Shown piece by piece: positions 1-9,083 of a stretch of DNA of 64,000 nt. Position 1 is the first letter of the stretch. Every line of letters begins with the position of its first letter. The stretch lies in assembly GCA_050948785.1 (NCBI GenBank), contig JBMNEM010000001.1, positions 186,001 through 250,000 of the forward strand. Direction: 5' to 3'. The notes under the pieces were generated by a model. The model was not told where the DNA came from and did not search any database. It saw only the letters and a list, made by a program, of their open reading frames with translations. Source of the DNA: JAAZMI01 sp050948785. GTDB lineage: Bacteria > Bacillota > Dethiobacteria > DTU022 > UBA8154. The translations under genes were made by a program, and so were the position numbers.

Positions 1-76
1 AAAGCGCAACTGTCATAGATGAGTCAAAAGCTCTTTTGTGGCTGGTTTTTTTGTAGGGTCTCCTCTTGATGAAGCA

Positions 77-121
77 GTCTATAAGTTGTAGAATGGGCGT
101 ATCAGTCTAAGGCTTGTAGAC
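77..121 (+). promoter_or_regulatory. two BlaI-type operator-like dyads
   Basis: Two similar 17-bp imperfect dyads, GTCTATAAGTTGTAGAA (77-93) and GTCTAAGGCTTGTAGAC (105-121), lie 28 bp apart just upstream of a BlaI/MecI-like reading frame. Each pairs a GTCTA half with a TGTAGA half. BlaI/CopY repressors bind dyads with TACA/TGTA halves and regulate their own promoters, so autoregulation is the natural inference. No binding data are available. Confidence 0.45.
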
Positions 122-139
122 CGAAGAGAGGTGTACAGC

Positions 140-271
140 ATGAAAAAATATAAACTTACCAAAATGGAAACCAAATTTGCAGATATCATTTGGGCCCATG
201 TTCAAGGAACCATAGAAGAGATAGGGGAAAGGGAAACATACTTAAGCAAAAAATCGTGCCGGAAAAGGTAG
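140..271 (+). pseudogene. BlaI/MecI/CopY-family repressor, N-terminal remnant
   Basis: The 43-codon frame starts MKKYKLTKMETKFADIIW, which matches the start of BlaI/MecI/CopY winged-helix repressors (an L-T-x-x-E...IIW pattern). These repressors normally run about 120-130 residues, so most of the DNA-binding domain and all of the dimerisation domain are missing. The frame ends in TAG at 269-271 and is followed within 40 bp by the ribosome site of the exonuclease-helicase gene, so the deletion fused two loci. BlaI proteins normally pair with an M56 (BlaR1-like) sensor protease; an M56 remnant does occur near 32 kb, but nothing shows that the two were once linked. Confidence 0.6.
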
Positions 272-305
272 AGAGTACACGTGTATCCCAAAGGAGAGGA
301 GTAAC

Positions 306-3032
306 CTGGAGGGCGTTATTTTTTTAGACCTGGAAACCACCGGCCTTGGTGAGGTTGACGAGATTATCGAAATCGGCGCTATTAAAGTAAACGGAAAAGA
401 AGAACAGGCCTACCAGCAGCTGGTCAACCCTTCCGTTAGCCGTATCTCGCCGCGTATTTTTAAACTCTGCCGCGGTATTACCGAAAAAGACCTGAGGGAA
501 TCCCCCTGTTTTGATGATCTCCGGGAAGAGTTTCTTGAGTTCATCGGTGACTCTCCTCTGATTTGCCACAACGCAGCCTTCGAGAAAAGAATGCTTGAAA
601 AAGCGCTCGGCAGGGAATTTAAAAACACCCTGCTGGACAGCCTGGAGCTTTTCTGCCTCTTCAAGCCCCACTTCCCTCGTCACAATCTGCAGTACCTGCT
701 GAAGTATTATTTAAAAGAAGACTGGTCGGAAGCGCACCGCGCCCTTGCGGATGCCCGGGATACCATGAAGCTGGTACAAAAACTATTTGCTGATCTCGCC
801 ACAAAGAATCATGACCTGCTGGAAGAAACCCTGCAGAAAATGCACGGCACAGAGTGGAACTGGCTGCCTTATCTGCAGGAGATCACTCCTGCCTCTTTAA
901 AACAGGTAACAAGCGCTGCCTCTGCCTATGAAAAGGACGAGCCTGAGTGCGCTTATTCCCTCGATGATATCGAACATCTGTTAAAAAATGAAAAAGCATG
1001 GCAGAAACATTTCCCCGGCTACATCTTCAGGCCGCAGCAGCTCCAGATGGCCTTATCCGTTGCAGATTCATTCCAGGGTAAGCAGGCCATCTTCATCGAA
1101 GCCCCCACCGGCAGCGGCAAGACCCTGGCTTACCTGCTGGCGGCGCTCATTTTTTCTGTAAAAGAAAAAGAACAGGTCTTTATCAGCACTAACACCAAGA
1201 ACTTACAACAGCAGGTACTTGACGAGCTGCCCCAAATAGCGGCTGTTCTGGGCATAGAAAATATACGCTTCACCGATATGAAGGGTATATCTAACTATGC
1301 CTGCCGCCGCCGGGTGGAGGAAGAGGCAGAGAACCCCGGTGGTGATCTTGAAACCAGGCTGGCCAGAAGCTATCTTCTTAATTGGGTAAGACGCACCACC
1401 ACAGGTGTGCTGGATGACATCTCTTACTGGTTTAGATTTAACAATCCCAATCTTAATACTTTGATCAGCATGGTCGGGTGCCGCAGGGAAGACTGCTATG
1501 GTCACGAATGCAGTTTAAAAAGCGAATGTTTCTACCGCCGCAAAATAGAGATGATGCAGAAGGCTCATCTTTGCCTGATCAACCATTCACTTCTTTTAAC
1601 CTGGCCCGGCAGCTATCCGGAAATTAAGCGCCTGATCATCGACGAGGCCCATGTCCTTGAAGAAAAATCCTTTGAGGCTTTTACACGTGAGGTATCTTCT
1701 TTAGAGCTGAGCCAGCTCTTAGGCAGGCTGATCCAGAGAGGGAATAAAGGTTATCTGCACTACCTGCTTTTTTACGGGCGGAAAGTCCTGCCTGCGCTGG
1801 AGATCAAGCCGGCATGGGACACTATCAATCAAATCAGGCAGTATGCAGATAATATCGCATTACTATTGGAACCCTTCAAGGACGAAAAATATAGCAGGCG
1901 CATTGAGATCCCGAAAGATTTTGCCGAACTGGAAGAAGCGGTTCTGTCACTATCGTCCGGGCTTGCAATGCTAGCTCGTTTTCTGGAAGAGACTATGGAG
2001 GAAATAAGTATCAAGGACGAAGACTTTGAGAAAACCACACTGTTCAGACAAGGCGAGGAATATATGAAAATCTGCCGTGCCTGGTCCGGGCTGCTGGAAG
2101 GCTGCTTCGAAGAAGAGGAGGACGAGAAAAACTGTCACTATCTGGAGTGCTTACGGAACTACTGGTCTTTTCGTACTGCTCCTCTGGATGTAGCAGAACT
2201 TTTTCACAGTAGAGTGCTCTCCGGGCGCGATTCACTGGTCCTTACTTCTGCCACACTGGCGGAAAAAGACGGGTATGATAGACATGTGCGCGCACTGGGA
2301 TTTGACCGGCTGGAGCAGGAAAGGCTGGTTTTTGCAGACCCCCTCCCCGATGTCTATGACTACTGGCAGAACAGTGTACTGGCTATACCCTCCGATTCTC
2401 CGGGCTACAGTAAAGACAGTTTCGCAGACTACGCAGCTGAGGCGGTAGTCGGTGCCGCAAAGATGCTCGGCGGGCGCACCATGGCTCTGTTCACCAGCCT
2501 GGAGCGCATGCAGCGCGTGATTGTAAAAGCGAGGCCGCGGTTGGAAGAAGAAGGCATCAGCGTTCTCGGCGGGGGGAACAGCTCCAGGCGTGCGGACCTG
2601 GAGCACTTCCGGGAGGACGAAAACGCAGTCCTCTTCGGCTCACGCGGCTTTTTCGAGGGCGTGGATATTTCCGGCCCGGCTCTCAGCTGCATAATTATCG
2701 ACAAGCTCTCCTTCCCCTACCAGAACGATCCGCTGCTTAAGGCACGGGCAAAATACCTGGAGAAGATGGGCCAGAATCCTTTTAATGAGCTGTTTCTGGC
2801 CGACGTGAAAAGAACTCTGCGGCAGCAGTTCGGCAGGCTGATCCGCTCGGAAACGGACAGAGGCTTTGTGCTGGTCCTCGATCAGCTTGGTGGGGGGAAG
2901 CGGTACTGCAATAGTATTATTGAAGAACTGCCGGGCCCTCAAATCCTGAGTGACATTAAACTGGAGGAAATTATGGAATTTATGAAGGAGAGGTTTATAG
3001 AATGGGGCCACGAAATATGCAGGGCTGATTAA
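306..3032 (+). CDS. dinG: DinG-type ATP-dependent helicase with DnaQ-like exonuclease domain
   Basis: Predicted 908-residue fusion. Residues ~5-165 are a DEDD 3'-5' exonuclease: Exo I DLETTGLGE, Exo II HNAAFE near 88, Exo III HRALADARDT near 145. The rest is an XPD/DinG SF2 helicase: Walker A APTGSGKT near 265, four cysteines near 393-409 spaced as an Fe-S cluster, a DEAH box (IIDEAHVLEE) near 445, LTSATL near 555, and a final QFGRLIRS motif. No ATG precedes 591, yet the frame is open from 246 and the exonuclease motifs begin at 327. I place the start at CTG 306, directly after AAGGAGAGGAG; the exact start is uncertain. The family unwinds damaged or R-loop DNA in the cytoplasm. It stands alone, downstream of a BlaI remnant. 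Confidence 0.9.
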   Translation: MEGVIFLDLETTGLGEVDEIIEIGAIKVNGKEEQAYQQLVNPSVSRISPRIFKLCRGITEKDLRESPCFDDLREEFLEFIGDSPLICHNAAFEKRMLEKALGREFKNTLLDSLELFCLFKPHFPRHNLQYLLKYYLKEDWSEAHRALADARDTMKLVQKLFADLATKNHDLLEETLQKMHGTEWNWLPYLQEITPASLKQVTSAASAYEKDEPECAYSLDDIEHLLKNEKAWQKHFPGYIFRPQQLQMALSVADSFQGKQAIFIEAPTGSGKTLAYLLAALIFSVKEKEQVFISTNTKNLQQQVLDELPQIAAVLGIENIRFTDMKGISNYACRRRVEEEAENPGGDLETRLARSYLLNWVRRTTTGVLDDISYWFRFNNPNLNTLISMVGCRREDCYGHECSLKSECFYRRKIEMMQKAHLCLINHSLLLTWPGSYPEIKRLIIDEAHVLEEKSFEAFTREVSSLELSQLLGRLIQRGNKGYLHYLLFYGRKVLPALEIKPAWDTINQIRQYADNIALLLEPFKDEKYSRRIEIPKDFAELEEAVLSLSSGLAMLARFLEETMEEISIKDEDFEKTTLFRQGEEYMKICRAWSGLLEGCFEEEEDEKNCHYLECLRNYWSFRTAPLDVAELFHSRVLSGRDSLVLTSATLAEKDGYDRHVRALGFDRLEQERLVFADPLPDVYDYWQNSVLAIPSDSPGYSKDSFADYAAEAVVGAAKMLGGRTMALFTSLERMQRVIVKARPRLEEEGISVLGGGNSSRRADLEHFREDENAVLFGSRGFFEGVDISGPALSCIIIDKLSFPYQNDPLLKARAKYLEKMGQNPFNELFLADVKRTLRQQFGRLIRSETDRGFVLVLDQLGGGKRYCNSIIEELPGPQILSDIKLEEIMEFMKERFIEWGHEICRAD

Positions 3033-3102
3033 AACATTGCAGTGATGATTTTGCCCGCGACCTGCCGCCGCCGTTTACGCAGAACAAACATCTTAGAAAC
3101 TA

Positions 3103-3234
3103 TTATTTTTTACTATTTTTACTAATATCTTTATTTAACTCCTTAAGTTGCTTTTCAATTGAACTAAAGCCAGCTTTTAAATTCCAAGCAATTATTCCTA
3201 ATAGTATTATGATTACAATCTGAAAAGGCTCCAT
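3103..3234 (-). CDS. small single-span membrane protein
   Basis: A 43-residue frame begins MEPFQIVIIILLGIIAW, giving one hydrophobic segment at about residues 5-18, followed by a polar, lysine-rich tail (KQLKELNKDISKNSKK) likely to be helical and cytoplasmic. AAAAAGGAG sits seven bases before the ATG, and a strong sigma-A-type promoter lies upstream. This supports a real gene despite its size. It faces the helicase gene convergently. I do not recognise a family. Such short membrane peptides can be toxins or membrane-complex subunits, but nothing here decides between them. Confidence 0.6.
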   Translation of the reverse strand: MEPFQIVIIILLGIIAWNLKAGFSSIEKQLKELNKDISKNSKK

Positions 3235-3280
3235 TTTATAATCTCCTTTTTGATATATATGAAATGTTCTAATATACTAT

Positions 3281-3308
3281 ATTATACCAACCCTTATTGA
3301 TGTTTCAA
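3281..3308 (-). promoter_or_regulatory. sigma-A-type promoter for the small membrane protein
   Basis: On the minus strand TTGAAA (3303-3308) and a perfect TATAAT (3281-3286) are separated by 16 bp. They lie about 45-75 bp upstream of the ATG at 3234. Confidence 0.7.
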
Positions 3309-3457
3309 CGGATGGACAGCCAGCATTTATTTCATATTAGTTGGCAATGTTGACAATTTCACCCATATAAGCAGGGATTTTGGAAAAATGTGACGAATGA
3401 AGCAATATCCTAGTTACTTTAAGGCAATATGCAATCTAATTGTTAACGGTGAAAAAA

Positions 3458-3568
3458 ATGAATGATCAGGAATTTAGAGCAAAATTTTCAAATATAAGGG
3501 TTTGGAAAAGAAGCGAGGAGCGAGCTCCTCATAAACCTTTACTTATTTTGTATGCTCTTGGTTTATAA
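3458..3568 (+). pseudogene. HNH/ScoMcrA-like restriction endonuclease, N-terminal remnant
   Basis: A 36-residue frame, ending in TAA at 3566, contains IRVWKRSEERAPHKPLLIL. This 'WKR...RAPHKPLLLLYALG' pattern is the usual start of HNH restriction endonucleases of the ScoMcrA/phosphorothioate-dependent type, which are several hundred residues long. Everything after the first ~36 residues is gone. The remnant ends 22 bp before the McrB start, so a deletion has placed the intact McrBC pair directly behind it. Family assignment rests on this short motif and is tentative. Confidence 0.5.
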
Positions 3569-3590
3569 AGATAAAGAAAGGACCCACGAT

Positions 3591-5060
3591 ATGCAGAAGC
3601 TATTAGACCTTATCCACTCAGGCCAGCAAAATAATTGGTCTGAGCGCTCACGTGAAGCCGTTACAGAGTTGTTTGGCTCTGCCGGCGGCAGATATCCTGA
3701 GCGGGCCAGACAATCATTCAGCTTACGAGCGCCTAAATTCAGTTCGGGGTCGGGGGTCCCCTTTACAGCTCTCATTGATCCTTCCAATCCAGATTCCGGT
3801 GCTTTTGGTGGAATGAGCTTTGTTATCTTTCCCGTTGAAGATAGGGCCGCCCTCATCGGTATGGTAATTGGAACCCAAGGTCTCAGCCCTGACGAAGAAA
3901 TATTGGGTCGGCCTGGACACGGGCGCAAAATAAGGGCTATCTGTAGTTGGTTGAATGGCAAATATGGTCAGGGGAAGATGGTTGCCTGGGCTAAACAAGA
4001 CCCGGCACGTATTGACTTGGATATACCGGGCAATATTAAAACAATATTTTCAGAGTTCCAAGCCGTTTTCAAGAAATATGGGAAAGTGATATATGGATTT
4101 TATGTTCCTGATGAAAATAGGCAGAAAACGGAAGAAGCCGTAAAAGCTTTTTTGGATTTAATGTTTTTGGAAAGAGGTTATTCCCCTCTCACAGGCGCAG
4201 AAAAAGATGCAAGAAAGATTCAAGCTGCTTACTATGCACATATGTTTCCTGCCGCCAATAACCAGCATGTTGCTGATTTATTAGCGGAGCGTAAATATAT
4301 TATCCTGCAGGGTCCCCCCGGAACTGGTAAAACGCGGATGGCTTTAGAGCTTCTCCGTGATACATATGAAGGTAATGGACAAGTGATTCAGTTTCATCCG
4401 AACACAACTTATGAAAACTTTGTGGGAGGCCTTGCCCCCGTTCACACCGAGGAAGGCTTAGGTTTGCAGTTTAAACCAAAACCAGGTTTTTTAATGGAGG
4501 CAGCCGCTGCGGCGGCAAAAAATCCGGACAAGCCCTACTTACTGTTAATTGATGAGATCAATCGTGCTGATTTATCCAAAGTGTTGGGTGAGGCGATATT
4601 CCTGCTGGAACCATTTGAAGAAGGAAGAACATTAAATCTTGCATACGAATTTGACAAGCCGCATGGTTCCAAACTTAAACTGCCCCCTAACCTGCATATT
4701 CTGGGGACGATGAATAGCTCTGACCGCAGTATTGCCATCGTTGATATAGCTGTGCGCAGGAGGTTTGCCTTCTTAAAATTATGGCCCCAGATTACTGTTG
4801 TTAAGGCCTATGGACATGAGTTGATGCTGGAAGCATTTCAGGGTCTTATAGATATCTTTGTGGAATATGCCGATGATGAAGCACTGGAGCTCTTACCCGG
4901 CCACTCTTATTTTCTCGAAAAGGACCGGCAGAAAGCCCTTAAATCTTTACAGGCCCATCTAGTACCCCTTTTGGAGGAATACTTGAAACAAGGTTATGTT
5001 GCTGCCTTTGCCGATTCACTTCAGGCTTATCTACAATGGTTAGAGAGCTTAACAACATGA
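3591..5060 (+). CDS. mcrB: McrB-type GTPase subunit of type IV restriction
   Basis: Predicted 489-residue AAA+ motor. Residues ~20-180 form the MrcB-like N-terminal domain (DUF3578 type). The AAA module has Walker A GPPGTGKT near 241, Walker B LLLIDEINRAD near 316 and the McrB signature MNSSDRS near 373, then an arginine-rich RRRF segment. McrB uses GTP to translocate DNA and activates the McrC nuclease at modified bases. I start at ATG 3591, after AAAGGA, rather than at the upstream ATG 3552, which overlaps the HNH remnant. The stop overlaps the mcrC start (ATGA), indicating translational coupling. Two partial, diverged copies lie near 58 and 60 kb; this is the only intact one. Confidence 0.92.
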   Translation: MQKLLDLIHSGQQNNWSERSREAVTELFGSAGGRYPERARQSFSLRAPKFSSGSGVPFTALIDPSNPDSGAFGGMSFVIFPVEDRAALIGMVIGTQGLSPDEEILGRPGHGRKIRAICSWLNGKYGQGKMVAWAKQDPARIDLDIPGNIKTIFSEFQAVFKKYGKVIYGFYVPDENRQKTEEAVKAFLDLMFLERGYSPLTGAEKDARKIQAAYYAHMFPAANNQHVADLLAERKYIILQGPPGTGKTRMALELLRDTYEGNGQVIQFHPNTTYENFVGGLAPVHTEEGLGLQFKPKPGFLMEAAAAAAKNPDKPYLLLIDEINRADLSKVLGEAIFLLEPFEEGRTLNLAYEFDKPHGSKLKLPPNLHILGTMNSSDRSIAIVDIAVRRRFAFLKLWPQITVVKAYGHELMLEAFQGLIDIFVEYADDEALELLPGHSYFLEKDRQKALKSLQAHLVPLLEEYLKQGYVAAFADSLQAYLQWLESLTT

Positions 5061-6478
5061 AAAAAAGTAAACTAGTGCGTGAAACAATCATCTTTGAACT
5101 TGAGGATCATGGCCAGCTAAAAATCCCAGCAGTTATGTTGGTTAGAGGCGATGTGCCAAGGAATGCTCAGGGATTATCCGCTCGCTTGGCCCACCAATTT
5201 TTAAACCAGAATCTCGGAATTCTGCGTGACTTTGAAATAAAAGGTGATGTACAATTCGATGGGTCAGCAGTTTACATTCAACTGCATGCAGGTGGACAGG
5301 TTGGAGCCTTGCCATTATTATCACCAACCAGCGGCCGCCCTGATTATGGCTTGGTAATTAAGCCGCGATTCGGCTGGCAAGGTATTGGTCCCATGCTGGG
5401 ATCTATGGGCTGGAAAGTAATTCCTATTCCTTTACGGTTGCCTTTGTTGCCCCGTTCTGATCGGAAAATTCCCCCGTGGGTTTTATCAACGACGATTTTG
5501 CTGCGATTACAAAAACTGCTTGAAAGCTTGGACCGCAGCTTTGAATTCACAGAGGACGATTTAACTGCTCCCCGGGGGCAGGTTAATTGGACACGCTACG
5601 CTACTACAAACATCCCGCGGGCTGGTTTCATGAATGTTCCATGTAGATTCCCAGATTTAAAAGATGACCGGGATCTAAAAGGAGCCATACACTATACCCT
5701 GCGCAAGCAGCTTTCCAGCTTGCAGAGCCAACGGACGGCCGGCGTGATTGTGTTGCAGTTAATAAGTTTGTGTCAGAGTTTGCTGGAAAAAGTAAGGGAT
5801 GTTCCGACAATAATGCCAACTCAACATACTATAAACCGCTGGCTGCACGGAAACCTCAGCACGGAAATATTCCGCAAAGGCATTCAAGCTGTGGAATGGA
5901 CTGTAGAGGATCGGGGGTTGGCAGGATTAGGTGATCTGCAAGGATTGCCGTGGGTTCTACCCATGGATCAGTTTTTCGAAGCCTGGGTCGAAACGGTAGC
6001 AGGTCAATTGGCAAAGAGCACAGGGGGTATTTTAAAAAGGGGCAGGCATCGGGAGACGCTAACGCCTTTAAGCTGGAGCCCGCCATATCTTGGTTCACAG
6101 CGCTATTTGCTCCCGGATTTGATTCTGGAACGGGAAGGAGAAACAATAATCATCGATGCAAAATATAAGAACCATTGGGAAGAGCTCAATCGGGAAAGCT
6201 GGGCCGGGTTGGAAAAGGAACTGCAGGAGCAGCACCGGGAAGACCTTCTGCAAGTATTAGCTTACTCAACTGCCTCAGAAAGCAAAAGGGTGGTCTGCTG
6301 TCTTGTTTACCCATGTCGTGAACGAACCTGGCACTCCCTCTTAAAACGGCAACGGCTATTTCATAAAGCATCGGTGCGTGCCGGTAGCCGTAGAGTAGAA
6401 CTAATCTTGACAGCGGTACCGATGGGTGTCAATCCGGAAGAAATATGGCCAGAGTTGGGAAGAGCGATTAGTGCGTGA
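5057..6478 (+). CDS. mcrC: McrC nuclease subunit of type IV restriction
   Basis: Predicted 473 residues. It has an N-terminal region for McrB contact and a C-terminal PD-(D/E)xK nuclease: LLPDLILE near 350 supplies the acidic residue and IIIDAKYKNHW near 366 supplies the D-x-A-K pair. A Gln-rich helix and the CLVYPC strand follow, as usual in the fold. The start ATG at 5057 overlaps the mcrB TGA by four bases; an upstream in-frame ATG at 5036 lies inside mcrB and is less likely. The gene appears complete. Downstream there is only a truncated gene remnant on the other strand, then insertion sequences. Segments of this gene recur, deleted and fused, at 58.6-58.9 kb. Confidence 0.9.
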   Translation: MKKSKLVRETIIFELEDHGQLKIPAVMLVRGDVPRNAQGLSARLAHQFLNQNLGILRDFEIKGDVQFDGSAVYIQLHAGGQVGALPLLSPTSGRPDYGLVIKPRFGWQGIGPMLGSMGWKVIPIPLRLPLLPRSDRKIPPWVLSTTILLRLQKLLESLDRSFEFTEDDLTAPRGQVNWTRYATTNIPRAGFMNVPCRFPDLKDDRDLKGAIHYTLRKQLSSLQSQRTAGVIVLQLISLCQSLLEKVRDVPTIMPTQHTINRWLHGNLSTEIFRKGIQAVEWTVEDRGLAGLGDLQGLPWVLPMDQFFEAWVETVAGQLAKSTGGILKRGRHRETLTPLSWSPPYLGSQRYLLPDLILEREGETIIIDAKYKNHWEELNRESWAGLEKELQEQHREDLLQVLAYSTASESKRVVCCLVYPCRERTWHSLLKRQRLFHKASVRAGSRRVELILTAVPMGVNPEEIWPELGRAISA

Positions 6479-6493
6479 GTATGTTTGGTGTCG

Positions 6494-6887
6494 CTACAAG
6501 CTCATAAACAAAGCACAGTGCAATAGGAAACGTTCATATAGCAACATGGCATAGGGAACTCCCAAAGTAGCCATCGTCTGTAAGCTTGATATACCGTGCT
6601 GGGTATCCGCCTTATTTAAACGGTGAATTTTATCCTTTGTTGCCATTTGAACAGGCTGCCTTATTAAATCACATGCTGTGGTTACCAACACCATAATTCT
6701 TTTTTTTGCTGTGGGTGTAGCTGATAAAACTTTAAAGGGTTCAAGTCTAATTTTACGGTCCAGACTTCTTATAAAGCCCTGAGTCACCTCGGTCTCCGTG
6801 CGTTGGCTTGCCAAATAAGCCAATTCCGGGGGAGTAAAACCCAAAATGGAGCGTAAAACAATTAAAACGATGGGTGTTGTTTTGGTC
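6494..6887 (-). pseudogene. unrecognised gene, 5' end lost at the IS3 boundary
   Basis: About 130 residues remain on the minus strand, including GFTPPELAYLASQRTETE, VTQGFIRSLDRKIRLEP and LGVPYAMLLYERF. The apparent first ~15 residues (MNRKVLKGYFPNLGG) are encoded by the end of the adjacent IS3 element, so the native start is missing. The sequence looks like an alpha-helical protein. I cannot name the family with confidence. Its position opposite the decayed DNA methylase across the IS raises the idea of a partner gene of a restriction-modification locus, but that is only an inference from proximity. Confidence 0.45.
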
Positions 6888-6967
6888 TGACCCCCTAAAT
6901 TTGGAAAATAACCTTTTAGAACTTTTCGATTCATAGTAAACCTAAAAATTTCAATGATCTTTGAAAA

Positions 6968-7223
6968 TTATGCAACCAACCTTTTTGTTGGTACCTGATT
7001 AGCCATAACAGATCTATAGAACTTTATAGGCGCTATATTATTAATACTGCCGTGCCTGCGCCTGTTATTGTAATAATCCATATAACCGCTAACAATGCGG
7101 TAAACATCCTCAAAGTCTTGAAATTCATGGCGGCTGTAGCATTCGTCCTCCAAGATGGCGTGAAATGATTCTATATAAGCATTCATGCTGGGCGATCTAA
7201 CAGGTATTCTTTCATGCTCTAAG
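6968..7223 (-). pseudogene. IS3 transposase orfB, C-terminal part
   Basis: This segment encodes the end of the rve integrase core: EHERIPVRSPSMNAYIESFH with the catalytic glutamate, then YNNRRRHGSINNIAPIKF. Removing the nested element and one copy of CTAAG joins it in frame to the segment at 9089-9786 (…CDIWN | LEHERIP…). The protein was therefore intact before the second insertion. Confidence 0.85.
7219..7223. repeat. target-site duplication, left copy (CTAAG)
   Basis: CTAAG directly precedes the left end of the nested element; the same five bases follow its right end at 9084-9088. Collapsing the pair restores the IS3 orfB reading frame. Confidence 0.85.
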
Positions 7224-9083
7224 CCCATATTTCGCAGGTAGGGCCAATTGAATTAAGGTTGCCATAACATAAATTTCCAATTATTCTAACAGCACCTCAT
7301 TAATAACAGCATAGCTGCCTATAGCTAGACCAAGTTTATTTATCAATTCAATGTGCCGTTCTTTGACATTGCCGACAGTTTGAAAATGGGTTCCATCAAG
7401 CATCTCTCCTTCCGAGAAGACTATTGATGCGAACTCTTTCATCAACTGGTGAGTGGTCGCCTTTGGATTTAGATTCTGCTTGGCCAGGTGTTCCAGGATA
7501 CAATAAGCCATAAGGGCGATAAATGTTATTAAGGCCAAACCCCTAATACGCTCTTCGGTATGTAAAAATACCGGCCTGATCTTGATCTTTGATTTCAAAT
7601 ACCGCATTGGCTGCTCGACACTGTATTTTCTACGTGTTCTTAAAAACAGTTCCCTGGTGGTATAGCTTTGGTCGTAAACATTGGTCACCACCGGATAAAG
7701 GCCATCTTTTTTCTCTATCCTTTTTAGCAATTCTTCGTTTAAAGCATAAACAAGCTCCAACCGCCCTTGTTTATCTGCCACGGTCGGGTTGCCGAAAACC
7801 TTGTGCAGGTAATGTTTTGGACCCTGAAAGCATTTGTCAACCTGGTTTTGAGCATACTCTTTGTCTTTGTATCGTCGTTTATTAAGCTTGGTCAAAGCAA
7901 TATCTTCTAACCGTTCTTTGATATCATTGATATACTTGGCTCGTTTTTCTTTTTCCAATTTGGATTTGCTTTTGCTCCAAATAATCAGGCAGCGGGCCCA
8001 GAAAGGCTTAACTTTTTTTAGATCCTCTTTTGTATCCCGGTCCGGCAGGTCGATGAAGACTCCGCGTTCTGTAACCTTAAACTTTGGTGTTCCATCCTTG
8101 TCGGGAAAAACCAAAAGGTCCAGTTCTTCTTCATCAACCGAATCGATGGCCTGCTCAAAAAGACTTGAAGCCGGGCATGGTGCAATAAAGCGGATATTCT
8201 GGTCATTTAACAAAAGACAATTAGGAATGGTACCCATGGCGTTATCGCCGGTAAACAGAAGCTCCTCTTTTTTTAAAGCACGGCGCAGTTTTTTAAGATT
8301 TTCAACTACAATTGCCACATCGGTGCGGTTGCCGTTTAAAACATCGGCCCTTAAGGGAATCCCGGATTCTTTTTCCACGTTTAGGGCTACCTTGAGTTGT
8401 TTAAGGTCTGATTTTTCACCATAACCGAACCGGATCAATTCTGAGGAGTCATATTCACCCTCAAAGTAGATGGAGGTGGTATCCCAGAGAATTTCTTCAA
8501 GATTTAACCCGAATTCCTTGATCACATGTAAAGCAAGTGTTGTTTCAATCTCTTCGAAATATTGATCGAGGTCTTCCAAGGCCCTGCCGAGCCGATCGTC
8601 GTTTAAGTTTTCAGGCTTTAAGCCGTAGAGCTCTTCAATACCGCAAAGCTCAGCCCATTCCTCAATGTCACGCAGCGGCCTGGGATGGTGAAGGCGATTG
8701 GCCACCAGCACTTCTGATACCTGGCCGGTGGTAACAATCTGGCCGTTTTCTTTACGGTCCGGAACAATGCTGTCAATGATCGCTTTAATATTCATTCTTT
8801 CCAGCAAAGGCTTGGTCAAGTAAAGTGAACCCAATAACTTTTCCACTTTAAACCGGAAAACTTTTTTTGGTTTCGGGTTAAAACCAGCTTTAAAGGGGTA
8901 ACCACCGTTTCCCCGATACTTTCGACCCATATCCACTCCCCCCGATTGTTGAGACTTAATGATAACTTCGACATCGGTGGGGAAGGTACCTTTTTAGAAT
9001 ATTGGATCTTTTTACTTTTTCTAAAAAAATTTTCATGATTCGCTTTCAATTCAATACAAAACTATGGACCTGCGAATTATGGG
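7224..9083 (-). mobile_element. IS1634-family insertion sequence nested in IS3
   Basis: The 1860-bp element has terminal inverted repeats CCCATA(T/A)TTCGCAGGT at both ends (left at 7224, right ending at 9083) with one mismatch. It carries a single DDE transposase on the minus strand. It is flanked by a 5-bp duplication, CTAAG, at 7219-7223 and 9084-9088. The transposase frame looks intact, so the element may still be active and is younger than its IS3 host. Confidence 0.88.
7281..8930 (-). CDS. IS1634-family DDE transposase
   Basis: Predicted 549 residues, full length for IS1634/IS4-superfamily transposases. Visible landmarks are ILWDTTSIYFEGEY (first catalytic Asp region), LLFTGDNAMG (second Asp) and SVEQPMRYLKSKIKIRPVFL, the Y-(2)-R-(3)-E-(6)-K-like segment. 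A long charged insertion sits between the second and third catalytic regions, as in this family. GGGGGAG precedes ATG 8930, which I prefer to GTG 8936. It is the only gene of the element and transposes it by cut-and-paste chemistry. Confidence 0.88.
   Translation of the reverse strand: MGRKYRGNGGYPFKAGFNPKPKKVFRFKVEKLLGSLYLTKPLLERMNIKAIIDSIVPDRKENGQIVTTGQVSEVLVANRLHHPRPLRDIEEWAELCGIEELYGLKPENLNDDRLGRALEDLDQYFEEIETTLALHVIKEFGLNLEEILWDTTSIYFEGEYDSSELIRFGYGEKSDLKQLKVALNVEKESGIPLRADVLNGNRTDVAIVVENLKKLRRALKKEELLFTGDNAMGTIPNCLLLNDQNIRFIAPCPASSLFEQAIDSVDEEELDLLVFPDKDGTPKFKVTERGVFIDLPDRDTKEDLKKVKPFWARCLIIWSKSKSKLEKEKRAKYINDIKERLEDIALTKLNKRRYKDKEYAQNQVDKCFQGPKHYLHKVFGNPTVADKQGRLELVYALNEELLKRIEKKDGLYPVVTNVYDQSYTTRELFLRTRRKYSVEQPMRYLKSKIKIRPVFLHTEERIRGLALITFIALMAYCILEHLAKQNLNPKATTHQLMKEFASIVFSEGEMLDGTHFQTVGNVKERHIELINKLGLAIGSYAVINEVLLE

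Noticed and set aside
7861..8424. 187-codon plus-strand frame inside IS1634
   Set aside because: Antisense shadow of the transposase; Ser/Arg-rich composition mirrors its codons.
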